Below, one piece after another: positions 16,417-25,290 of a DNA stretch of 64,000 nucleotides (its first letter is position 1; each line of letters starts with the position of its first letter). The DNA is from Paenibacillus xylanilyticus (lineage in GTDB: Bacteria > Bacillota > Bacilli > Paenibacillales > Paenibacillaceae): the NCBI RefSeq assembly GCF_013359935.1, contig NZ_JABMCB010000192.1, positions 124,001 through 188,000 of the forward strand. The letters run 5' to 3'. The notes beneath the pieces were generated by a model, which did not search any database, had not been told where the DNA came from, and saw only the letters and a program-made list of their open reading frames with translations. A program made the translations under genes and the position numbers.

Positions 16417-16449
16417 TCCCAGGCCCGAATGGAGTAATTCGAGATCATA

Positions 16450-16487
16450 AAATTCCCCACACTGTGCAAATCTCGTGTGGGGAATTT
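16450..16487. terminator. Bidirectional terminator
   Basis: AAATTCCCCACAC (16450-16462) pairs perfectly with GTGTGGGGAATTT (16475-16487), between the convergent NTR-like and AraC genes. Confidence 0.85.
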
Positions 16488-16509
16488 CAGTTCATGCAGG
16501 CCTTGCGGC

Positions 16510-17286
16510 TCAGTTAAGTTGAAGCATATATTCATACGCAGTAACGCCAAAGACACGCTTAAAGTGTCTGTTTAGATGCGTCAGATCCACGAATCCGCAA
16601 TCCGCTACAGCGGAGTAAACGTCCTTATGCTTTTCTATAGCTTGCCGGGCACGTTCAACCTTGCAATTCAGGAAAAACTGGTAGGGGGATATACCTGCCT
16701 GTGACTTGAATTCACGAATAAACTGGAACTTGGACATGTTAAATTCAGAGCAGAGGTCATCCAGCTTCAGCACATCATCAAATCTGCAGAACATCATTTC
16801 TTTTGCTTTTCTCACAAGGCCGTCACGCGGTCCGGAAGTGTTGGTGTCGATCTCCGATCGGGACAGCAGATGTACCAGGCCGAAGAGCAGTTCACTGCAT
16901 TTGGCTTCATCTTGTCCATTCTGAACGGCATTGTTCAGCATAAGAATGCTTCGTGCCAGCCCGGGATCGTAAACGATGGGGGTGGAGAAACGCAATTCTT
17001 TTCTCCCGAGAATCTCTTCTACCACGTCGGGCTTCAGATACAACATGACGTAGTCGATTCCGGCCTTGTCGTAAGAGCTGCCATCATGGGACTGCTCCCG
17101 ATTAAATAGCATGACACCGTTTTGGTGGGAAGCCTGATAGTGACCGTCCAGGTGATATTGCTGGATACCGCGCAGTGTCACGCCAACCGCGTATTCCTCG
17201 TGGCAATGCTTCTTATACGTAAAATCGGTAAAACTGGCCGAGAGGGCCAGAATATCTGACGATTTTTTATAGTTGAACAGCTCCAC
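16510..17286 (-). CDS. AraC-family transcriptional regulator
   Basis: 258 residues. An N-terminal cupin-like ligand domain (KHCHEEYAVGVTLRGIQQYHLDG) is followed by a C-terminal double HTH of AraC type (FDDVLKLDDLCSEFNMSKFQFIREF and VAD-CGFVDLTHLNRHFKRVFG). GTG start at 17286, eight bases after GGAGGGG. It is 18 bases downstream of a LysE-type exporter on the same strand, so it probably regulates that exporter and itself. The pair is widespread. Confidence 0.85.
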   Translation of the reverse strand: MELFNYKKSSDILALSASFTDFTYKKHCHEEYAVGVTLRGIQQYHLDGHYQASHQNGVMLFNREQSHDGSSYDKAGIDYVMLYLKPDVVEEILGRKELRFSTPIVYDPGLARSILMLNNAVQNGQDEAKCSELLFGLVHLLSRSEIDTNTSGPRDGLVRKAKEMMFCRFDDVLKLDDLCSEFNMSKFQFIREFKSQAGISPYQFFLNCKVERARQAIEKHKDVYSAVADCGFVDLTHLNRHFKRVFGVTAYEYMLQLN

Positions 17287-17304
17287 TTCTTACACCCCTC
17301 CGAT

Positions 17305-17886
17305 CTAAATGATTCCCGATACCATAATGGCTGAGTATACCAAAAAGAGCGCCATCGCGATACTAAAAGCTTTTTGATGATCTTGCAGGAATTTCCTGAA
17401 GACCGAGCCGAAAACGACCCAGCTGGAAAAGGCCAGAAATCCAATCACTGTAATAAGCAAGACGAACAGAAGCGACGACAGCGAGGAGTCATAATAGGGC
17501 AGTACATAGCTGGGAATAACAGTGAACGTGAACAGAATCACCTTTGGATTCACAAATTGCATGAGTAATCCGCTCCGAAATCCGGTGGCCTGTTTGGGTG
17601 CTTCCTCGGAAGAACCCATCTTGTAGATCTGGTAGGCCAGATACAGCATATACAGGCTGCCTACGATCTGCATCACATGCAGGATGCCAGGCAAAACACC
17701 GGCCAGGAGATGGTTGAGAAAGGCGGATGCGGCAAGCAGGATACCAAACGCCACTGTGGCTCCCCATACATAACGCATGGTTTGGCGCGCACCCACGTGC
17801 TGCACGGAAGATAAAATGACAATATTGCTGGGTCCTGGTGTGAAGGTAACCACAATGCAATAGATTAAAAAGGATGTAAGATTCAT
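17305..17886 (-). CDS. LysE/RhtB-family amino-acid exporter
   Basis: 193 residues, six predicted membrane helices, with the family signature TPGPSNIVILSS near the N-terminus and FVNPKVILF in the middle. Exports amino acids or their derivatives from the cytoplasm; substrate not visible. GGGGAGG lies five bases before the ATG. First gene of a two-gene operon with the AraC regulator. Confidence 0.85.
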   Translation of the reverse strand: MNLTSFLIYCIVVTFTPGPSNIVILSSVQHVGARQTMRYVWGATVAFGILLAASAFLNHLLAGVLPGILHVMQIVGSLYMLYLAYQIYKMGSSEEAPKQATGFRSGLLMQFVNPKVILFTFTVIPSYVLPYYDSSLSSLLFVLLITVIGFLAFSSWVVFGSVFRKFLQDHQKAFSIAMALFLVYSAIMVSGII

Positions 17887-17982
17887 AGTGCCTCCCCGAG
17901 TTGTAGTTCCATGATCATACTGCGGGGATGAATGGACTGATAGTACATTATTGCAGCGGATGATCTTTGTACAAAAGGAAAG

Positions 17983-18018
17983 GAAACCGTAATGAGTCGG
18001 AAAGCGGTTTCTTTTTTT
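17983..18018 (+). terminator. Terminator-like hairpin upstream of the sugar-sensor operon
   Basis: GAAACCG (17983-17989) pairs with CGGTTTC (18005-18011), followed by seven T. No gene on this strand ends here, since the upstream gene is transcribed away from it. It is therefore an attenuator, the end of a small RNA, or a remnant. Confidence 0.6.
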
Positions 18019-18020
18019 CG

Positions 18021-18035
18021 TGATTGCGTTTACAA
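18021..18035. promoter_or_regulatory. CcpA cre box upstream of the sugar-sensor operon
   Basis: Read on the minus strand the sequence is TTGTAAACGCAATCA, a full match to WTGNAANCGNWNNCW. It lies 49 bases before the binding-protein start, so the operon is probably under carbon catabolite control. Confidence 0.6.
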
Positions 18036-18083
18036 TTTATTCGAAAAGAAAGTGGACAGATTTCTCAAGGAAGTGAAACCGAT

Positions 18084-19091
18084 ATGAAAAAAACGTTGCT
18101 GGTCTATATTTTGCTAATCTCGGCTTTTGCTCTGTATGTGCTCAGGTACGAATACTCCAGCGAGGCAAATGGCTCATGGGAAGACAGGGGACTCCGCGGA
18201 GATATCGGTGAAACATACATCATGATCACATTCCAGTCCGGGCTGGAATATTGGAAAAGCGTACTCAAAGGCTTCGAGGATGCCGGGGATACGCTTGGGG
18301 TCACCGTCGAGTACCGGGGAGCTACCCGGTATGATCCGAAGGAACAGACGACGATCATTGAGCAGGCGATTGCACGGAAGCCGGCCGGTATCGCCATTTC
18401 CGCCATCGACCCGCAATCGCTTATTCCCGTTATTAACAAAGCACTGGATGCGGATATCCCGGTGGTCTTGTTTGATGCCGATGCGCCGGGCAGTAGGGCA
18501 TATTCTTTTCTCGGTACGGACAATTATCAGGCAGGGGTGACTGCTGCGGACAAAATGGCCGAGCTCATGGGCCGGGAGGGAGAAGTCGCCGTTCTGACCA
18601 TGCCGGGCCAGCAGAATCATGAGGAACGAACTCAGGGATTCCGCGATACGATTAAACAGCAGTACCCTTCCATGAAAGTTGTTGAAGTCGCAGATGGACA
18701 CGGAGATGTCATGAGATCAAGAGACGAAGCGATGAGGTTGATGAAGGCTTATCCGAAGCTCGGCGGTATTTTTGTCACCGAAGCGACGGGAGCAGCTGGT
18801 GTCGGTGAAGCCGTGCAGAATGCAAAAGCAGGTGAGCCGTTCCAGATTATATCCTTTGATACAAATAAGGATACGCTCGATATGATCAAGAGCGGTACGA
18901 TCTCTGCAACGATTGCACAGGGAACGTGGAATATGGGGTATTGGTCCCTTCAGTATTTGTTCCATTTGCATCACCAATTGACTGTACCTGCTCCGTCCTC
19001 TTCCGATGAGAATGCACCGCTGCCGGTTAAGGTGGACACCGGAATATCTGTCGTGACACGCTCGAATGTAGATGATTACTATGCCAAATAA
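18084..19091 (+). CDS. Membrane-anchored sugar-binding protein (sensor type)
   Basis: 335 residues of the ribose-binding-protein-like Peripla_BP_4 fold (FQSGLEYWKSVLKGFEDAG, IEQAIARKPAGIAISAID, FDADAPGSRAYSFLGTDN). The N-terminal hydrophobic segment (LLVYILLISAFALYVL) lacks a lipobox and is more likely a signal anchor. Its gene overlaps a LytS-like kinase gene, so I read it as the sensing subunit of a three-component system like XylFII-LytS-YesN rather than a transport protein. ATG 18084 is chosen over 18024 because AAGGAAGTG precedes it. Confidence 0.75.
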   Translation: MKKTLLVYILLISAFALYVLRYEYSSEANGSWEDRGLRGDIGETYIMITFQSGLEYWKSVLKGFEDAGDTLGVTVEYRGATRYDPKEQTTIIEQAIARKPAGIAISAIDPQSLIPVINKALDADIPVVLFDADAPGSRAYSFLGTDNYQAGVTAADKMAELMGREGEVAVLTMPGQQNHEERTQGFRDTIKQQYPSMKVVEVADGHGDVMRSRDEAMRLMKAYPKLGGIFVTEATGAAGVGEAVQNAKAGEPFQIISFDTNKDTLDMIKSGTISATIAQGTWNMGYWSLQYLFHLHHQLTVPAPSSSDENAPLPVKVDTGISVVTRSNVDDYYAK

Positions 19092-21033
19092 AAATAATCG
19101 GTCAAGGATGTCCCTGAGCTTGAAAAGAATCCGTTTCGGCATGAAGGGTGGACTGCAGCGTTTGCGCTTGCGCAATATGCCACTGCGATATCAGCTGATG
19201 CTGCTCTTTTTGTTTTTTGCCATTGTTCCTTCGGTGGGACTCGGGCTGCTGGTCAACTGGACGGTGGAACGGATTGTTGAAAGACAGGTTGAGGGACATA
19301 CGATGCAGTTGATCGGCAAAGTCAATGAAGCACTCGACAGCAAGATGGAGAATTTGCAAAACATGACCTATCTGATCGGGTTCGATCCGGATATCCGTGC
19401 TTTTATGGAAGGGAAAACGGATAGCGATGGTCATACGGGCATAGTTGAACCGGATAACGATCTGAACCAGGTCAGAGCTCAGGATCAACTCTATGGGATC
19501 AAGCAATATTTGCAGGGATTCACGACATTGTATCCGGAAATTGCAGGTATTGTTCTCGTTAACGGAAACGGAAACTACATCAGCAATGAGATGTATCCGA
19601 GAACAAATCAAAGCCTAATCCAGGAGGAATGGTATAAAAGTGCTGCCGGGAAGGCTGGCATTTTTACCGTTCTAGGACAGCCCAGCCAGCGGAACATTAC
19701 GACGCATGTACGTTATAAGGATAGTGAAATTGTGTCCGTGGCACGTTCCATCACGGATGAAACATCGGGACGCGTACTCGGTGTCATTATGATTGATCTC
19801 AAGCTGCGTACCGTCTCTCAGGCCGCCAGGGATGTAACACTGGGGAAATCCGGATATGTCATGGTGACCGATGCAGAAGGGCGAAGTGTCTATATGCCGG
19901 ACAACCCGCTCGTTGAGCAGATTCCCTCGGCGTGGTTCCAATCCGGGGATAGCGGAACTTTTAACGGAGAAGTGCAGGGGAAGGAATTGTTGTTCATGTA
20001 CCAGTCTTCCGCGTTTACGGGATGGAGAACCGTAGGGGTATTCCCTGCACGAGAAACGATCGCAGAGGTCCGTCAGATTCAGTTTTACGTTGTCAGCTTC
20101 GTCTTCGTGGTATGTCTCTTCGGCCTGAGCGCCTCCCTGCGATTTTCCAGTTCCATCGCTCAGCCCATTTTCCGGCTGATGTCCTATATGCGCAGAGCAG
20201 AGACGGGAAACCTCAGATCCGGCCGCTGGAGCGACCGGGCTGATGAAATCGGCATGCTGGGCAGAAGTTTCAACCGAATGCTGGCACAGATCCGGCAGCT
20301 CATGTCCCTTAACGAACTGCGGGAGCGTCAGAAACGGGAGGCTGAAATGCGAAGTCTGCAGGAGCATATCAAACCTCATTTTCTATATAACACTCTTGAT
20401 ACGATTCATTGGATGGCGCGCAAGAAAGGCGTGGATGATGTATCCGAGATGGTTGGTGCCCTTTCGAGACTGTTTCGTATCGGGCTCAGTAAGGGGAATG
20501 ATTATATCCCTTTGCATTCGGAGATTGAACATATATCCAGTTATCTGCAAATTCAACAGACCCGCTATCGGGACCGGCTTCAATGTGAATTGATCATTCC
20601 CGAGGAACTGAGGGAGCTGTTTGTGCTTAAGCTGCTGCTGCAGCCCATCGTGGAAAATGCCATTTACCACGGGATCAAAGCAAGACGGGGGCCCGGAACC
20701 ATTCGGATCGAAGCGAAAATAGCAGATGGGAAGCTGTCTCTGACGGTACAGGATAATGGGGCTGGGATGTCCAGTGAGCGGCTGCGAGAGATGATTGGTC
20801 TTCTTCATGCACCTTTGGAAAGCATGGAAACACAGGAAGCCGGTCAGGGGGGCAAAAGCTACGGCATGCTGAATGTTCAGGCCCGCCTGCAGCTTTCTTT
20901 TGGTGAAGAATACGGGATTAGGCTGGATAGTAAAGAAGGCGAAGGTACTTGTGTGACCATCATTCAGCCTTTGATGAAGGAACTTCCACAAACGTTACCA
21001 TTCGATAATGAAGGAAGGCGGGAGAGTCAATGA
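19072..21033 (+). CDS. LytS/YesM-like sensor histidine kinase
   Basis: 653 residues. Membrane helix about 40-62, extracellular dCache-like sensor, second helix about 340-360, HAMP (SIAQPIFRLMSYMRRAETGNL), His_kinase domain with EHIKPHFLYNTLD (phospho-acceptor H436), and HATPase with VENAIYHGIKARRG and DNGAGM. It overlaps the binding-protein gene by 20 bases and the response regulator by ATGA. Probably forms a complex with the anchored binding protein and phosphorylates the downstream regulator. The exact start (19072 or ATG 19081) is not decided by an SD. Confidence 0.88.
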   Translation: MITMPNKNNRSRMSLSLKRIRFGMKGGLQRLRLRNMPLRYQLMLLFLFFAIVPSVGLGLLVNWTVERIVERQVEGHTMQLIGKVNEALDSKMENLQNMTYLIGFDPDIRAFMEGKTDSDGHTGIVEPDNDLNQVRAQDQLYGIKQYLQGFTTLYPEIAGIVLVNGNGNYISNEMYPRTNQSLIQEEWYKSAAGKAGIFTVLGQPSQRNITTHVRYKDSEIVSVARSITDETSGRVLGVIMIDLKLRTVSQAARDVTLGKSGYVMVTDAEGRSVYMPDNPLVEQIPSAWFQSGDSGTFNGEVQGKELLFMYQSSAFTGWRTVGVFPARETIAEVRQIQFYVVSFVFVVCLFGLSASLRFSSSIAQPIFRLMSYMRRAETGNLRSGRWSDRADEIGMLGRSFNRMLAQIRQLMSLNELRERQKREAEMRSLQEHIKPHFLYNTLDTIHWMARKKGVDDVSEMVGALSRLFRIGLSKGNDYIPLHSEIEHISSYLQIQQTRYRDRLQCELIIPEELRELFVLKLLLQPIVENAIYHGIKARRGPGTIRIEAKIADGKLSLTVQDNGAGMSSERLREMIGLLHAPLESMETQEAGQGGKSYGMLNVQARLQLSFGEEYGIRLDSKEGEGTCVTIIQPLMKELPQTLPFDNEGRRESQ

Positions 21034-22343
21034 AGAGAGCGGCTATATCAGGAGCCTGGACTAATCCGGAGGATGCGGCAGCATCGGTGGCGGCAGCCCA
21101 GACATTGCAAACGGCCGAGCGCTACCAAGTGCTGATTGCAGATGATGAACCGATTATTCGCGAAGGCATACGGGATGCCATTGACTGGGATGGGCTGGGC
21201 ATGAAGGTTGTCGGTGAAGCAGAGGACGGTGAAGAGGCGTTGGAATTGGCTGTCCGGCTGGGTGTCGATATCATCCTGGTAGACATGAACATGCCATTCC
21301 TGAACGGGATCGATCTGATCCGCCGCCTTCAGGACGAGTGCCCGGGCTGCCGCTGTCTGATCATTTCCGGACACGATGAATTTGCTTATGCCCAGGAGGC
21401 GGTGCGGCTTGGCGTGGAGGACTATATATTAAAGCCGGTAGATGCGGGTCGACTGCATGCTGCACTCGAGCGTCTGCATCAGCGGATGGACGAAGAGCGT
21501 AAGCGGACTGCTTACGTCAAGCAGGCTGCCGATCAGATCGAACGCAATATTCCGCTGCTGCGTCAGCGTTTTTGCCTGGAGTGGCTGGAAGGGCTGGCTG
21601 AAGGGAAAGATCTGACAGAGCAGCTGGCGTTCCTGCGTCTGCCACCCGAGCCGCCTGTGCAGATAGGGATCGTCCGCTGGCCTGCAGCTGAAGCGCGACA
21701 GACCGTTATGAGGGAGAACGATCGCCAGTTGTTTCTTTTTGCTGTGGAGAATATTATCAGTGAATTGCTTGGAGACCTGCCGCATGTTCTGTTCCGGGAC
21801 CCGAATGGGTTAATTGGCATGTGCCTGTGGCAGACGGCCCCGGAAGAGCTGGATTGTACCATTGAACAGCAAATCAGTTCCTGTCTGAATATCGCCGTTC
21901 ATGCTCATGTGGAGCAATATGCCGGTGAGTTGGAGGGAGCACCGAATACGTACCGGCTGTGCCGTGAACTCGTTTATGGCGAAGCCCGGCTGTCACCGCT
22001 GGTGCGAAGAGCCCGGCAGCTTATTCAAGAGGGGTACGCGGATCGGGACCTGACCCTGGAATCGCTAGCTTCCCGTTTGCAAGTTTCTGCCGTATATCTC
22101 AGCCGGGTGCTCAAGAAAGAGCTGAACGATTCTTTCGTAACTCTGGTCACGCATACCCGTATCCGCAAAGCGGTACAGCTGCTGGATTCCACCGCACTGC
22201 CCATCCATAGCATTGCAGAACGGGTTGGTTACGATACCCAGCATTATTTCAGCACGGCGTTCAAAAAAACGATGGGAATTTCGCCTGCGCAGTATCGAAA
22301 GGACGGGGGCACAGGGCGTAATGTCTCAGCGGACCGGGTATAG
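21030..22343 (+). CDS. YesN-like response regulator with AraC HTH
   Basis: 437 residues. The receiver domain has the acidic pair in IADDEP, phospho-acceptor D85 in ILVDMNMP, and the KP of YILKPVD. A central region of unclear fold is followed by a C-terminal AraC double HTH (LTLESLASRLQVSAVYLSRVLKKEL and IHSIAERVGYDTQHYFSTAFKKTMGISPAQYR). The N-terminus has about 30 extra residues before the receiver. Overlaps the kinase gene by four bases. Likely activator of the adjacent chvE-gguAB operon. Confidence 0.88.
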   Translation: MKRAAISGAWTNPEDAAASVAAAQTLQTAERYQVLIADDEPIIREGIRDAIDWDGLGMKVVGEAEDGEEALELAVRLGVDIILVDMNMPFLNGIDLIRRLQDECPGCRCLIISGHDEFAYAQEAVRLGVEDYILKPVDAGRLHAALERLHQRMDEERKRTAYVKQAADQIERNIPLLRQRFCLEWLEGLAEGKDLTEQLAFLRLPPEPPVQIGIVRWPAAEARQTVMRENDRQLFLFAVENIISELLGDLPHVLFRDPNGLIGMCLWQTAPEELDCTIEQQISSCLNIAVHAHVEQYAGELEGAPNTYRLCRELVYGEARLSPLVRRARQLIQEGYADRDLTLESLASRLQVSAVYLSRVLKKELNDSFVTLVTHTRIRKAVQLLDSTALPIHSIAERVGYDTQHYFSTAFKKTMGISPAQYRKDGGTGRNVSADRV

Positions 22344-22370
22344 TGTTAACAGACGTTGATCAAGACAACG

Positions 22371-22411
22371 GAGTTGTTCTACTTCTGTGAAGTGGAGCAG
22401 CTCTTTTTTTT
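22371..22411 (+). terminator. Terminator of the sensor operon
   Basis: GAGTTGTTCTACTT (22371-22384) pairs over 14 positions, with G-U pairs, with AAGTGGAGCAGCTC (22390-22403). A run of eight T follows. Confidence 0.85.
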
Positions 22412-22461
22412 GTCCAGTTCAATAACGGTATCCAAAGATAGAGAGCTTCTGCCAGCTGTAC

Positions 22462-22529
22462 AAAAGTTAAAATTTTATAAAAAAAGTTCAAAAGCAGCAA
22501 AGACCACTCTAATGTCACAATGCTACGAT
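22462..22529 (+). promoter_or_regulatory. Putative YesN-activated promoter of chvE
   Basis: AAAAGTT occurs at 22462-22468 and 22482-22488, exactly 20 bp apart. An extended -10, TGC-TACGAT (-10 at 22524-22529), lies downstream with no recognisable -35. The repeat is centred near -60, a usual activator position for AraC-type response regulators. Inference from layout. Confidence 0.45.
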
Positions 22530-22571
22530 GGGGTCATGCAGAAACAACAGCAGTTTGATTCACACCATACG

Positions 22572-22586
22572 TTGTAAGCGTTATCT
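22572..22586 (+). promoter_or_regulatory. CcpA cre box in the chvE leader
   Basis: TTGTAAGCGTTATCT is a full match to WTGNAANCGNWNNCW. It lies downstream of the predicted start of transcription and 46 bases before the chvE ATG, a position from which CcpA can block elongation. Confidence 0.65.
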
Positions 22587-22632
22587 TATGATTCAATCAG
22601 ATCCGCATGATTTGAGGAAAGGGGAACTTGAT

Positions 22633-23718
22633 ATGAAAAAAGGAGCAGTATTTATTTGGCTTCTGGTGATGGCCTTGATGCTATCGGCTTGCAATTTGGC
22701 TGAGAGTGGGGCAGGCAGCAAGGAAAAAGGATATGTTGGCATCTCCATGCCAACCAAATCCTCCGAGCGCTGGGTTGGCGACGGAGAGAACATGGTCCGT
22801 TTATTTCAGGAACAAGGGTATAAAACGGATCTGCAATACGCTGAGGACGTGGTCGAAAATCAGATTTCACAGATTGAAAACATGATCACCAAGGGAGTCG
22901 ATGTGATGGTGATTGCGTCCGTGGACGGCAATACGCTGACGGATGTGATCAAGAAGGCCCATGATGAGGGCATCCAGGTCATTTCGTACGATCGCCTGAT
23001 TCGCAATACACCCTACTTAACGTACTACGCAACGTTCGATAACTTTAAGGTGGGTGTTCTCCAGGCTTCCTATATTGAGCAGAAGCTTGGCCTCAAAGAA
23101 GGAAAAGGGCCTTACAACATCGAGCTGTTTGGCGGCTCACCTGATGACAATAACGCCTATTTCTTCTTCGATGGTGCGATGTCTGTACTGCAGCCGTACA
23201 TCGATTCAGGCAAGCTTGTGGTACGAAGCAAACAAACAACGATGGCACAGATTGCGACCTTGCGCTGGGATGGCGCGTTGGCCCAGTCGCGGATGGATAA
23301 CCTGCTCAGTGCCTATTATTCAGGAGAGAACCTGGACGCGGTGTTGTCCCCGTATGACGGAATCAGCATTGGTATCATCTCATCACTAAAAGGCGTCGGT
23401 TACGGATCAGAGAACAAACCTCTGCCCGTCATTACCGGTCAGGACGCGGAGCTGGCCTCGATCAAATCCATTGTCGCCGGGGAGCAGACGCAGACGGTAT
23501 TTAAGGATACCCGCAAGCTGGCGGAGCAGACGGTAGAGATGGCCAATAGCATTTTACAAGGGAAACAAGCGGAAGTGAATGACAAAAAGTCATATAACAA
23601 CGGAATTAAGATCATACCAGCCTACTTGCTGGATCCAATTTCAGTGGACCGGACAAATGTGGAGAAGGATATTGTGGGCACCAAGTATTACACCAAAGAA
23701 GAAATTGGACTGAAATAA
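22633..23718 (+). CDS. chvE: ChvE-like sugar-binding lipoprotein
   Basis: 361 residues. Lipoprotein signal with lipobox MLSAC, then the ChvE/XylF-like binding fold (YVGISMPTKSSERWVGDGENM, MVIASVDGNTLTDVI, ISYDRLIRNTPYLTYYATFDN). ChvE relatives bind xylose, arabinose, galactose or glucose outside the membrane and hand them to the GguAB permease. ATG 22633 has AGGGG nearby and begins the signal peptide; the ORF is open further upstream without a start signal. First gene of chvE-gguA-gguB. Confidence 0.85.
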   Translation: MKKGAVFIWLLVMALMLSACNLAESGAGSKEKGYVGISMPTKSSERWVGDGENMVRLFQEQGYKTDLQYAEDVVENQISQIENMITKGVDVMVIASVDGNTLTDVIKKAHDEGIQVISYDRLIRNTPYLTYYATFDNFKVGVLQASYIEQKLGLKEGKGPYNIELFGGSPDDNNAYFFFDGAMSVLQPYIDSGKLVVRSKQTTMAQIATLRWDGALAQSRMDNLLSAYYSGENLDAVLSPYDGISIGIISSLKGVGYGSENKPLPVITGQDAELASIKSIVAGEQTQTVFKDTRKLAEQTVEMANSILQGKQAEVNDKKSYNNGIKIIPAYLLDPISVDRTNVEKDIVGTKYYTKEEIGLK

Positions 23719-23739
23719 CAATGGAAAGGAGCACATCCC

Positions 23740-25290
23740 ATGTCCGACATCATATTGGAGATGAAAGGTATCACCAAAACCTTTCCTGGCGTCAAAGCGC
23801 TGGAAAATGTCAATCTCAAAGTGCGAGAAGGGGAAATTCATTCGCTGTGCGGTGAAAACGGTGCAGGAAAATCCACGCTGATGAAAGTGCTTAGCGGTGT
23901 ATATCCACACGGATCGTACGAAGGGGATATTTTATTTCAAGGCAAAACATGTGAGTTCAAAAGCATCAAGCAGAGCGAGGATCTGGGAATCGTCATTATC
24001 CACCAGGAGCTGGCACTGATCCCCTACCTTTCCATCGCGGAGAATATCTATTTGGGCAATGAACGTGCGAGCAAAGGTATCATTAATTGGAGAGAGACGT
24101 TGGTTGGTACACGTGAATTGCTCTCCAAGGTGGGATTAAGCGAAAATCCGAATACGCTTGTATCCAACATCGGTGTGGGCAAGCAGCAGCTGGTTGAAAT
24201 TGCGAAAGCGCTCTCCAAGAAGGTCCGTCTGCTCATTCTGGACGAGCCAACGGCGGCGCTTAATGAGGATGACAGTGAAAACCTGCTTCAATTAATGCTG
24301 GAATTCAAGAAACAGGGCATTGCGTGTATTCTGATTTCCCACAAGCTGAATGAGGTATCCAAGGTGTCGGACTCCGTTACGATTTTGCGGGATGGCAAGA
24401 CGATTGAGACACTGGACATGAGAAAGGATCATGTCACCGAAGATCGGATTATCAGCGGGATGGTAGGCCGTGATCTGACAAGCCGCTATCCGGAACGCCA
24501 TGCGAATATCGGAGAAGTCGTATTGGAAGTGAAGGACTGGACCGTCTATCACGAACATCATGCCGATCGCAAGGTGCTGGATCAGATCAACATGAACATC
24601 CGGCGCGGAGAGATTGTGGGCATTGCCGGACTGATGGGTGCGGGACGAACGGAACTGGCCATGAGCATATTCGGCAAATCCTATGGACGCAGCATATCAG
24701 GCCAGTTGATCAAGGATGGCAAACCGATTCAGAACAACAGCGTAACGGAGGCAATTCAAAATGGTTTCGCTTATGTAACGGAGGATCGGAAGGAATACGG
24801 CCTTATTCTTATGGATGATATCAAACGCAATATCTCACTGACGGGTCTAGGCAAGCTGGCCAAAGGTGCAGTTGTGAACGAACGTGAAGAAGTGCTGGTT
24901 GCCGAAGAGATGAAAAAAAGCATGAATATCAAGGCACCGAGCATTTTGCAGAAAACCGGCAACCTGAGCGGAGGGAATCAGCAAAAAGTGGTACTGAGCA
25001 AATGGATTTTTGCCGGACCGGATATTCTCATTCTGGATGAACCGACCCGTGGAATTGATGTAGGCGCCAAATTCGAAATTTATACAATTATTCATCGGCT
25101 TGCTGCTGAGGGCAAGGGCGTGCTGGTCATTTCATCCGAGCTTCCAGAGGTTCTGGGACTGTGTGACCGGATTTATGTCATGAATGCCGGACGAATCACG
25201 GGAGAAGTCAGCCGCGAGGATGCAACACAGGAAACGTTGATGAGATATATGACGAAGTCTGGAGGCGAGAAGCATGGAAATGCTAACTAA
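23740..25290 (+). CDS. gguA: GguA-like sugar ABC transporter ATPase (tandem)
   Basis: 516 residues with two ABC domains. The first has Walker A GENGAGKST, signature NIGVGKQQL and Walker B LLILDEP. The second has the reduced Walker A GLMGAGRTEL, signature LSGGNQQKV and ILILDEPTRGIDVG. This is the MglA/RbsA/XylG type, closest in pattern to GguA/MmsA. It energises sugar import with the GguB permease. SD AAAGGAG precedes the ATG; it overlaps gguB by 17 bases. Confidence 0.9.
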   Translation: MSDIILEMKGITKTFPGVKALENVNLKVREGEIHSLCGENGAGKSTLMKVLSGVYPHGSYEGDILFQGKTCEFKSIKQSEDLGIVIIHQELALIPYLSIAENIYLGNERASKGIINWRETLVGTRELLSKVGLSENPNTLVSNIGVGKQQLVEIAKALSKKVRLLILDEPTAALNEDDSENLLQLMLEFKKQGIACILISHKLNEVSKVSDSVTILRDGKTIETLDMRKDHVTEDRIISGMVGRDLTSRYPERHANIGEVVLEVKDWTVYHEHHADRKVLDQINMNIRRGEIVGIAGLMGAGRTELAMSIFGKSYGRSISGQLIKDGKPIQNNSVTEAIQNGFAYVTEDRKEYGLILMDDIKRNISLTGLGKLAKGAVVNEREEVLVAEEMKKSMNIKAPSILQKTGNLSGGNQQKVVLSKWIFAGPDILILDEPTRGIDVGAKFEIYTIIHRLAAEGKGVLVISSELPEVLGLCDRIYVMNAGRITGEVSREDATQETLMRYMTKSGGEKHGNAN

